Below are positions 46,956 to 53,498 of a stretch of DNA of 64,000 bases, piece after piece. Position numbers and translations under genes: made by a program. The stretch comes from JAWRCU01 sp033542235 (GTDB taxonomy: Bacteria > Pseudomonadota > Alphaproteobacteria > Rhizobiales > Rhizobiaceae): positions 62,001 through 126,000 of the forward strand of contig NZ_JAWRCU010000001.1 of the NCBI RefSeq assembly GCF_033542235.1, in the 5' to 3' direction. How positions within the stretch are numbered: position 1 is the first letter of the stretch; the number at the start of each line of letters is the position of its first letter. The notes under the pieces were generated by a model that was not told the DNA's origin, searched no databases, and saw only the letters and a program-made list of their open reading frames with translations.

Positions 46956-47093
46956 CTAGTTCCCGCCATTCCTCGCGCCGCCCGACGAGTTGACAGGAAT
47001 CGAAAGCCCGGCCCCAGCCAGGGTGGCTATAAACCCGCCGCTTGCCGCGTTATACGGGTCGATTTTCGTAGAGATAGAACGGATTTGCTCAAG
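46956..47093 (-). pseudogene. Remnant of an ADP-ribosyltransferase-like C-terminus
   Basis: A minus-strand fragment reading LEQIRSISTKIDPYNAAS... and ending ...AGAGLSIPV...GGN before a TAG. It lines up with the end of the gene at 47407 (IRSVDARFDPKRAKS ... LAAAGLIPYG): IRS, DP, A-x-S and LAxAGL are shared in order. No body of the gene precedes it; the plus-strand paralogue at 47128 takes that place. It is a decayed second copy. Confidence 0.5.
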
Positions 47094-47127
47094 TCGGACC
47101 TGCCATAGTTGCACAGGGAGGCGAGCT

Positions 47128-47451
47128 ATGTTCCCAACCGATATCCGCACCTCGTCAGGAAACCTGCTCGATTTCGACCGCGCGTTGTTCCTGATGGACC
47201 GGGATTTATTGACGCAAGCTCTACGTTTCCTAATGCGCCGAAGCGCCAGGCATTGGGACGATTTCGACAAGGCAATTGCGAAGCGGTCATTTGGCATTGA
47301 CGAACTATCGCGCCGGCTCTCTGACGTGTATTGGCGCGCTCAGCTTGTCTTGGATGAATATTGCGAACTGCATGAGGAGAAGCCCCTTCACGCCAGATGT
47401 CGATCCTCATTGGGGTTCGTCCTGAGGGGGCATCGTACCATACGGGATTAG
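47128..47451 (+). CDS. Small accessory protein, second tandem paralogue, frameshifted end
   Basis: A 108-residue frame with AGGGAGG six bases before its ATG. The first about 88 residues match the protein at 46453 (SSGNLLDFDRALFLMDRDLL, RAQLV, YCELHEEK). After a CCCC run near 47383 the frame shifts: the other frame would give FTPDVDPHWGSS and a TGA, exactly as in the sister gene. The present frame instead runs on for 20 unrelated residues. Its end overlaps the end of the minus-strand ADP-ribosyltransferase-like gene. Confidence 0.55.
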   Translation: MFPTDIRTSSGNLLDFDRALFLMDRDLLTQALRFLMRRSARHWDDFDKAIAKRSFGIDELSRRLSDVYWRAQLVLDEYCELHEEKPLHARCRSSLGFVLRGHRTIRD

Positions 47452-48223
47452 CCCTGCTGCTGCGAGCCCGGCAAAAATGTTCGTGCTCTTGGCGCGCTTG
47501 GGATCGAAGCGCGCATCGACAGATCGTATGCCAGCGCCTGTCAGTTTCACGACATCTCTGCCGGTATCGATCTTATCGAAGCCGGCACGCTTCAAAATAC
47601 CGGCCCCGCCAGTCTCGCCGAAATTCGCAGATAATGCCTGCCAGATAAGCGCAGGCGACGTGCCCTCGTCGCCGCGCCGATCTCCTTTGCAAGAGCTTGG
47701 TCCTTCTTGGCTACCTCGCCAACGATATCGTCGCGTTGCTGGGCGGACCATTTTTTGGCATAGAAGTCGAATGTATTGCCCATCTTGAGGCGGAATTCAC
47801 GCGGCTCTTCATGGCCGCCGAGTTTTGCAAATTTCCCTGCGTATTCTGGATCTCGCGAGAAATATGCAGCCTCGCGATATTCGTCAGGAAAAATCCCTGT
47901 TCTCTCGCCGCGAAAGAATGGTTCCTCCGCATAGCCCATCGCCTTGGAGCGCGCCATTCGAGAGGCCTCGTGCCAAACCTTTGACGACCTTCCCACCCCT
48001 GCTAACCATTGGGATGCTGGCGGCGAACAGCTTCGCGAGCGGTTGCGGGCGAGCGCTTCGCGTTGCGCAGCGCGCTTACGCCGCAGTTCGGGCGAGAAGG
48101 CTATATCTTGCAAACTATCGACCGCAGGGCTGGTCGGCTTGATGCCAGCTCTTCGCAAAACGCCGGCCAGCCCTCCTCATCGCCATCGCTTCTGCCTAGT
48201 AAGATGTTCAACAGATTAGACAT
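47407..48223 (-). pseudogene. Degenerate ADP-ribosyltransferase-like (polyvalent protein type) gene
   Basis: Pieces of one protein lie in several frames. A start ATG 48223 gives MSNLLNILLGRSDG; a second frame (48158-47592) carries FFRGERTG, AAYFSRDPEYAGKFA and KMGNTFDF; a third (about 47670-47407) carries ALIWQALSANFG, RAGFDKI, DVVKLTG and IRSVDARFDP. Order and wording resemble the ART domains of large phage polyvalent proteins (R-x ... YFSxDPxxA ... GYDGI ... IRSxxAxFDP). At least two frameshifts are needed, so the gene is dead or a sequencing problem exists. The protein would have been about 270 residues. Confidence 0.55.
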
Positions 48224-48318
48224 TGCTTCACCCTACAGCCCTGAATTTCGCTGATTGCCACAATCAGGTCCGTCGCGGCGCCTGTGCCGGCAACCACTCT
48301 GGTCCCGTCACTCCGAAG
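48208..48318 (-). pseudogene. C-terminal remnant of a decoration-like gene
   Basis: In one minus-strand frame the codons read LRSDGTRVVAGTGAATDL then IVAISEIQG. This matches the end of the protein at 42272-42619 (QSDQIRVQAGTANAIDV, ILAISEIPG). The 5' part is absent. The fragment lies directly after the adaptor gene and overlaps the start of the ART-like gene. Confidence 0.6.
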
Positions 48319-48400
48319 TCACGAGCAGCAGTGAGTAGTGGTGAAGCTCAACGGAATGCGATGCAGTCGATTTCTCACTATTCACTATTCACCCCTCACT

Positions 48401-49060
48401 TCACGGCCATTCAACCATGCCCGCATTGTACGTTCCGCGCTGCGCTTGCCCGAGCCGCTGCAGCATCGGCTCGACGGTGAGCAGCCCGCGCTTGCTTTGG
48501 GCGATGATGTTCTTCACCTCCGGCAGGCTGGCGTTGAGCACCGCCTGGAACTGTCCGGCATAGACATCGTCGCGGATGAAGAGGCCGCCCCAGGTGAGCA
48601 CCGCCGCCAGATAGACGTCGGGATGATTGGCAAGCAGCCAGTTCACCGGCGCCTCGTCGGAGAGCGCGAATTTCTGTGAGAAGCGGAAGCGAAACGGGTA
48701 GTCGGCATCGAGCGCGCGATCGAAGCCGATCTTGTCACCGTCCTTCGCCCAGTAGCGCGGCCGCCCCGCAACTGCGGTGAGCGGGAACGTACCCGGCGCC
48801 TTCGGCGTCATCTCCGCTTCGTTGAGGCCGGCTTGAGCCAGGAACAGGGAGATGGGCCTGTCGCAGGAGAGCGAGACGATATCGATTTCCCGGCTGCCGG
48901 TCGTGCCGGCGATCATCGCATCGAGCTCGATCGGGTCGAGCTCACGGTTGAGCCGCGCCTCCGCAAGCATGATGAAGTCGGCCGCGTTGCCAGCAACATC
49001 GACACGCGCCATCCAGTTCGTGACGGCCGATTTCAGGTCGTCATAATTGCCGATCGGCAT
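48401..49060 (-). CDS. Phage head-tail adaptor protein
   Basis: A 219-residue protein beginning MPIGNYDDLKSAVTNWMARVDV ... FIMLAEARLNREL, the typical start of podovirus adaptor (gp6/gp4-like) proteins, and helical thereafter (WLLANHPDVYLAAVLTWGGLF). It would join portal and tail. It follows the coat gene and a 58-residue protein in the expected virion order. Confidence 0.75.
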   Translation of the reverse strand: MPIGNYDDLKSAVTNWMARVDVAGNAADFIMLAEARLNRELDPIELDAMIAGTTGSREIDIVSLSCDRPISLFLAQAGLNEAEMTPKAPGTFPLTAVAGRPRYWAKDGDKIGFDRALDADYPFRFRFSQKFALSDEAPVNWLLANHPDVYLAAVLTWGGLFIRDDVYAGQFQAVLNASLPEVKNIIAQSKRGLLTVEPMLQRLGQAQRGTYNAGMVEWP

Positions 49061-49182
49061 TGCGGTTCATCCCTAGGGAAATCGAAAGTAAGGCACTGGG
49101 GAAATAGAGGGCAGGCGGTGGGGGGCAGCGGACAGCAGGCAACAGGGATGTCTTCCGGCACCAGGCGATTAGACATCCCGTA

Positions 49183-49205
49183 CTGCCCCACTGCCCTACT
49201 CCCTT
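49183..49205. repeat. TAGGGCAG repeat at the stop of the 58-residue gene
   Basis: On the minus strand the stop codon starts the sequence TAGGGCAGTGGGGCAGTA. A weak inverse copy (GGGGAAATAGAGGGCAG) lies near 49097, so 49097-49205 may be an inverted-repeat element like the one at 41693-41827. Confidence 0.5.
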
Positions 49206-49372
49206 ACCTTGGCCGGAGAATCCTCATACTCGGCCGGGATTTCCTCGCCCAGTTTGAACAGGCGCGGGCCGGCGACCGAATACATCCACATGTCGGTCTC
49301 AGCCGCACGGACGGTCGAGACTGCATCCTGAGAGGGGCGGCCCGAAGGCCGCCCAGTTCTGCGCTTTTCCAT
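49196..49372 (-). CDS. 58-residue phage protein
   Basis: A short frame between coat and adaptor genes (MEKRRTGRPSGRPSQDAV..., DMWMYSVAGPRLFKLGEEIPAEY). It starts 15 bases after the coat stop, and its composition is protein-like with a conserved-looking WMYSVAGP core. It would be part of the head operon; function unknown. Its TAG stop begins a TAGGGCAG repeat. Confidence 0.6.
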   Translation of the reverse strand: MEKRRTGRPSGRPSQDAVSTVRAAETDMWMYSVAGPRLFKLGEEIPAEYEDSPAKVRE

Positions 49373-49386
49373 CGTGTCAGCTCACC

Positions 49387-50631
49387 CTAGACGATCGGCA
49401 GCCCGCTGAGCCGCGTAGCAAGCCGCGGGTCGATGGCCTTGACGCCATAGAGCACGTCGAGGCGCCACTTGGAGATATCCTGAATGCCGTCATAGACAGG
49501 GATCACGCGTACCCGGCAGCCCTGGTAGGACTGCCGCCCGACCTCCACCGCGCCGGGCGGTTCCTGCAGGTCCACCATCACCAGCGAAAAGGCGTTCTTG
49601 TGGAACACCATGTTCTGGCGATAGCCGGTCGAGGCCGTGCCCTTCACGGTGATTGCGGCATTGTCGGCCGGCGCCGCGCTCACGGTCTGGAAAGCACCCG
49701 AGGTGATGATCGCCGGCGAGATGACGAGCGCCGCAGCACCCGAGCCGTCCGAGCTCGCATCGGACACCACGACGAACTCCCTGAGATAGGGCAGCGTCGC
49801 CTTGGTGACCGGATTGACCGCGAACACGCCGGCAATCGTGAAAATGTCGCCCGCCCTGAGAAGGCCGCTGATGGACGCCGTCCAGCCATCGGTGTTCAAG
49901 CTCTGCGTGTTGCTGTCCTTCACATTGTCATAGGTCGACACCTGGCCGGCGCCCGCAACAAGCGGCGTGCCGCCATAGGCGCCGACCGTATGGGTAGGCA
50001 CGTTCTGGTCCATGTAGGTGTCGACACCGCCGATCATGCCGAGCGAACCCTGCCGATAGGCGCCGCGCGCCGCGTCCTGGATGAAGAGCGCGGTCTGCGA
50101 GCCGAGCAGGCCCCAGTGATCCGTGGGCGAGAGCACGGCCGAGCGCTCGTCGGTCGGCACCGCGCCCTCGTCGAGCCGCTCCGGCGCCTGCGCGAAATCC
50201 TTGTAGGACTTCACCACCTGCCCCGGCGTGCCGACCCAGGAGGGCACCGACGCATAGAGGCCCATCAGGTCGCGGTCGATCTGGTTGGCGAGTTGGACCA
50301 TGGCCGGCTTGATGACCCGCTCGGAGAGTTGGTCGATCTTCAAGGTCAGGTCCTGCGACGTGAACTGGAAGTCGACGCCCTTGCGCTTGTTCACCGTGAT
50401 CTGGGTAGTGCCCTCGATCACGTCTTGAACATTCATCGCCGCGCCGTCGCGGACGGTGAAGTCGGCCGGCTTGCGAATGGTCAGCGTGTCGCCGATCTTG
50501 TAGCCGTTGACGCGCTTGGCGAAGTCCTCTTCGTAACCGCGAAACACCTGCTTCGCCATCACCAGGTTGTTGTCGAGGATCATCACCGCTTCCTTGGCGA
50601 TGATGTCCGCAGTCAATGTGGTATTTGCCAT
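49387..50631 (-). CDS. Major capsid protein, P22 coat type
   Basis: A 414-residue protein with the wording of P22 gp5-like coat proteins: N-arm MANTTLTADIIAKEAVMILDN, FAKRVNGYKIGDTLTIRKP (the P22 coat signature region), a telokin-like insertion in the middle (about 220-330) and VRVIPVYDGIQDISKWRLDVLYGVKAIDPRLATRL at the end. Length fits (P22 coat is about 430). It follows the scaffold gene by about 155 bases that hold TAGGGCAG repeats. Confidence 0.88.
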   Translation of the reverse strand: MANTTLTADIIAKEAVMILDNNLVMAKQVFRGYEEDFAKRVNGYKIGDTLTIRKPADFTVRDGAAMNVQDVIEGTTQITVNKRKGVDFQFTSQDLTLKIDQLSERVIKPAMVQLANQIDRDLMGLYASVPSWVGTPGQVVKSYKDFAQAPERLDEGAVPTDERSAVLSPTDHWGLLGSQTALFIQDAARGAYRQGSLGMIGGVDTYMDQNVPTHTVGAYGGTPLVAGAGQVSTYDNVKDSNTQSLNTDGWTASISGLLRAGDIFTIAGVFAVNPVTKATLPYLREFVVVSDASSDGSGAAALVISPAIITSGAFQTVSAAPADNAAITVKGTASTGYRQNMVFHKNAFSLVMVDLQEPPGAVEVGRQSYQGCRVRVIPVYDGIQDISKWRLDVLYGVKAIDPRLATRLSGLPIV

Positions 50632-50741
50632 TTCTTCAAAGCTCCATCGGGTCTCCCGAAGCCCTGCGCGACGGAAGACGCTGGGACTGGACAGTCATCA
50701 CGACGTTCAATCCGGTTGATTTTTGCGGTGGCCATGAGCGG

Positions 50742-50788
50742 GAGCACTGCCCCCTACTGCCCTACTGCCCTACTGCCCTACTGCCCTA
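50742..50788. repeat. Tandem TAGGGCAG repeat at the scaffold stop
   Basis: On the minus strand four perfect copies of TAGGGCAG and a degenerate fifth follow each other, the first T being the first base of the scaffold TAG stop. Because the unit is eight bases long, successive TAG triplets fall in different frames and close all three. Confidence 0.75.
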
Positions 50789-51646
50789 CTTGCTCCCCAT
50801 CTGCCTTCGCCGATATTCGACATATTCATCCATCGACATTTCCGAGAGCGATTTCCCGGCCGATGGATTGGATTTGCCCCCGACTGTCGAGGTCGGCCTT
50901 GCGCGGGCGGAGTTGTTCGGGGCGGCGGGTTGTTTCTTCAGGGCCTGATCGCCGATCCTGGCGAGGTAGAGCATCTCGTAGACCATGGGGCTCATTGCCG
51001 AGAGAATGTTCTGCTCGGTTGCGCCTTTTGACATCGCCCAGTCGATGATCTCTCTGTCCAGCTCGGGCGACCAGCCCTTGATGTTCTTGCTCGCATAGTC
51101 CTGGGTTTGCTCGAAGCGCGATACAATCTCGTGCTGCGCTGCCTGAGACCTCAGGACCGATTTCTGCGCCAGATCCCTGCCGATCTGGTCCTTGACCTTC
51201 TCGAGCGCCTGGAAGCGCATGAACTCCCGGTTCGCTGCCAACGGGTCTTCAGCCGAAAGCTGATCCCAATTGAGCTTGGCGAACTGCTGGAGCTGCGCAT
51301 CCAACGCCACGAGCGCCGCACGCTGGGTCATCTCCTCGTCCGCGGCCTGGGCATGCTGGGTCAGGTTTTCCCTGAAATGCTCCAGTTCCCGCCGCGCCCG
51401 AGCGACTTCCTGCGTCTTGCGCGTATAGTCGGCCTGCATCATGAACCCTGGCTTGAGGGCCTTGGGGATCTGATAGGCCTTGCCGTCGAGCTCGATCGTG
51501 TCGAGCTCGATTTCCTCTTGCGGGCCGTCCTCGCGAGGCTCGCCGCCTTCCGGCCGCTCGCCTTCAAGGGGGCCGCTCTCCGGTTGCTGTTCGATTTCCG
51601 GATTTTCCGGTTCATTTTCGGCAACAGGATTCAACTCGTCAGCCAT
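50786..51646 (-). CDS. Phage scaffolding protein
   Basis: A 286-residue acidic, helical protein: Glu/Pro-rich N-terminus (ENEPENPEIEQQPESG), coiled-coil middle (about 75-190, RKTQEVARARRELEHFREN) and a basic C-terminal end with the DEYVEYRRRQMGSK helix, as in P22-type scaffolds that bind the coat by their C-terminus. It lies between portal and coat. AAGGAG precedes ATG 51646. Confidence 0.82.
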   Translation of the reverse strand: MADELNPVAENEPENPEIEQQPESGPLEGERPEGGEPREDGPQEEIELDTIELDGKAYQIPKALKPGFMMQADYTRKTQEVARARRELEHFRENLTQHAQAADEEMTQRAALVALDAQLQQFAKLNWDQLSAEDPLAANREFMRFQALEKVKDQIGRDLAQKSVLRSQAAQHEIVSRFEQTQDYASKNIKGWSPELDREIIDWAMSKGATEQNILSAMSPMVYEMLYLARIGDQALKKQPAAPNNSARARPTSTVGGKSNPSAGKSLSEMSMDEYVEYRRRQMGSK

Positions 51647-51786
51647 GTGACGCACTCCTTTTGGGTTGGTGCTGATGTGTTGGGTGAATGGCGGCGCCCG
51701 CGCCGCTAATCGCGGGGGTCGGCGATTGGCAAAGGCACAAATGCAACGCAGTCAGGGCCGGCGATTAGCGAAGCCCAAGCGGCCGT

Positions 51787-51833
51787 CCAATCTCCCCCCT
51801 TGCGGGGGAGATGTCCGGCAGGACAGAGGGGGG
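51787..51833. repeat. Mesorhizobium-type intergenic palindrome, copy 1
   Basis: Core CCAATCTCCCCC-CTTGC-GGGGGAGATGTCCGGCAGGACAGAGGGGGG with a nine-base stem. Near-identical copies are at 55641-55687 and, degenerate, at 59085-59130. They lie in gaps between phage and accessory genes. Confidence 0.65.
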
Positions 51834-52057
51834 CGCGAAGGGCAGCGACATCGGCCCTTCTTAAGGCGCCTAACATCTCCTGCCCTGCAGCCTGCGTGTC
51901 AACCCTGCCTTGCGTTCAGCTCGGCAACAACCTTCATCTGATCGGTCCCGGGCTCAAACCGCTTGCTCGCCATTGGGCTGCGTTAGCTACTGCCATCCGC
52001 GCGGCATCATCTCCGCCTGGTAAGCAATCTGGCAGTCAAGACCTGGCCCGCCGCATT

Positions 52058-52146
52058 GCGTCGGAGAAGGTCCTCCCGAAAGCGCTTTCATTGCTCACTG
52101 GCGAGAGATTACCTACCGATGCCCAATCCTGTGGACAAGGCTAACG
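52058..52146. repeat. 89-base direct repeat, copy 1
   Basis: Starts GCGTCGGAGAAGG and ends near GGCTAACG; about three quarters identical to 52663-52750, which starts GCGTCGGAGAAGC and ends GGTCTAACG. The pair brackets the gene at 52198-52635. Confidence 0.55.
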
Positions 52147-52197
52147 CCGGGATTGCTGGAGCACGACCACCGCCAAGCGAGTCGCGCCAATTCAAGT

Positions 52198-52635
52198 TTA
52201 GCTATCCTCATAGTAAGAATATATACCCCCGAGCCAATCCAGCACCGAGTGCCACTCCCCGGACAGCGATGCGCCATTATAGATTAACTCATATGATGGA
52301 ACGTAAAGAACTCCAACTTTCACTCCATGAGTCAGGTAGTCATGCACTTCGCTCTCACCGACTCCGTCGTGAACGTAAACTGCCACCATACCATCATCAA
52401 TTATTTCAATTTTTCGCTCCTCACGCGAGTGACGTGGCACAACGAATGTTATATACTGCTTCCCGCGCTCGGAGAATTCCAGATCAATTGTTGTCGATAG
52501 CTGCCTATCGGACAAATTGTTTACCCGATTTATTGATTCGTCAGGTGATACAACTGAGTATATCATAAGCTCTGCCATTCCTGCAGAAAACACTATCATC
52601 ACGAAGATAGCAAAACCGACGCTTCTGGCGCGCAT
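52198..52635 (-). CDS. Membrane-anchored small accessory protein
   Basis: A 145-residue protein with an N-terminal membrane helix (VGFAIFVMIVFSAGMAELMIY) and an extracytoplasmic beta-rich domain (KQYITFVVPRHSREERKIEIIDD, LTHGVKVGVLYVPSYELIYNG). AT-rich compared with flanking phage genes. It sits between two direct repeats, like a cassette. It could be an immunity or superinfection-exclusion protein; no family recognised. Confidence 0.55.
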   Translation of the reverse strand: MRARSVGFAIFVMIVFSAGMAELMIYSVVSPDESINRVNNLSDRQLSTTIDLEFSERGKQYITFVVPRHSREERKIEIIDDGMVAVYVHDGVGESEVHDYLTHGVKVGVLYVPSYELIYNGASLSGEWHSVLDWLGGIYSYYEDS

Positions 52636-52662
52636 GCATCGTCCTTGATAGCTACCCGGTTC

Positions 52663-52750
52663 GCGTCGGAGAAGCTTCTGCCGAAAGGGTTTCCGTTGCG
52701 CCGTGGCGAGATATTACCCACTGATGCTCAATTGTTGGACGGGTCTAACG
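52663..52750. repeat. 88-base direct repeat, copy 2
   Basis: Second copy of the repeat at 52058-52146; it overlaps the last 12 codons of the following minus-strand gene. Confidence 0.55.
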
Positions 52751-53094
52751 GAAATATGAAACGCCATTTCTGAGAAATACATATAATATTCCTCAACCGT
52801 TCCAGATTCTTCCAACTTAATTATGAGCGTCTTCATCCCATCAGGTCTCTTATTTGAAATATCTACCTTTATAATCTTGTACAAATTGGCCGGGTTCACA
52901 ACCTCTTTTTCAGCGTTACCATATGCAGTATCAAACATCACAATGTTGAACAATTTAATGTAATCATTCCCGTGGTCATAAAATTGGACCCATATAATAG
53001 ATGCACCCATGTGCCGCAGCGCCGACAGGTATAATTTTTGCTGTGAAATCAGGTCGCCCAATTCGGACAACAAATCGGCTACACGCTTTTTCAT
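52714..53094 (-). CDS. Small accessory protein, function unknown
   Basis: A 126-residue protein (MKKRVADLLSELGDLISQQKLYLSALRHMG...) with a helical start and a beta-rich, AT-rich body (YIKLFNIVMFDTAYG, KTLIIKLEESGTVEEYYMYFSEMAF). The frame is open upstream to 53244 but reads into the tail of the gene before it. It resembles small immunity-type proteins in size and composition only. Confidence 0.45.
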   Translation of the reverse strand: MKKRVADLLSELGDLISQQKLYLSALRHMGASIIWVQFYDHGNDYIKLFNIVMFDTAYGNAEKEVVNPANLYKIIKVDISNKRPDGMKTLIIKLEESGTVEEYYMYFSEMAFHISVRPVQQLSISG

Positions 53095-53216
53095 ACTGAT
53101 CAGGTTAGCCAAGAAATGCCGGTTTTGGCAATGATCGAGGGCAACTTCCGCCTGGAGCGGTATGGAACGTATACCCAGTACCGGTATACGGGCATTCGTA
53201 GAAACAGGTTCTACCC

Positions 53217-53489
53217 CTATACGGATTGGGGGTTTCCTGCACAAGATGACAGTCTTGGCGAAGAGACTGTCGGGTTGGCTTGGTTGGCGTCGACATCCGG
53301 CCGGCCTGCTGAAGCAGGCCTAGCTTCTCGTCCCCCACGCGCGCAGGCCGCTAGGCGGCCCGGAGCTTTCATCGGCATAGGCCGCTCGCCTTTACCGGCA
53401 GTGTTGAGGACCGCTCCAGCAGAACGAGGATCCCGTTCCGCCTTTCCGTTCAGAAGCCCTTGAAGATACTCGAGCAGATTTTCGGGCAT
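53217..53489 (-). CDS. Short accessory protein after the portal gene
   Basis: A 90-residue frame that starts nine bases after the portal stop with a good TTAGGAG signal. The N-terminus MPENLLEYLQGLLNG is a hydrophobic helix similar to the GLLEYLADRL helix of the protein at 43204 and to MSNLLNILLG at 48223. After about 40 residues the sequence turns into low-complexity Ala/Arg/Ser/Pro, so the gene is probably a truncated effector-like gene whose body was lost. Confidence 0.45.
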   Translation of the reverse strand: MPENLLEYLQGLLNGKAERDPRSAGAVLNTAGKGERPMPMKAPGRLAACARGGREARPASAGRPDVDANQANPTVSSPRLSSCAGNPQSV

Positions 53490-53498
53490 GTCGTTCTC

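Larger units (their letters stand above)
51647..52197. other. Repeat-rich intergenic region
   Basis: No gene. It holds an intergenic palindrome (51787-51833: ATCTCCCCC/GGGGGAGAT with the following TGTCCGGCAGGACAGAGGGG) and the first copy of an 89-base direct repeat (52058-52146). Confidence 0.55.

Noticed and set aside
46890..47108. Plus-strand frame MAGNFYIDKEYGPVWNYEIGDQL...
   Set aside because: The first 25 residues look protein-like, but no ribosome binding site precedes the ATG and the rest is antisense to the ART-like remnant. It may be a scrap of another small gene; not enough support.
48340..48400. TTCACTATTCACT short repeats suggesting a CRISPR-like array
   Set aside because: Only a few imperfect short repeats without spacers of equal length.
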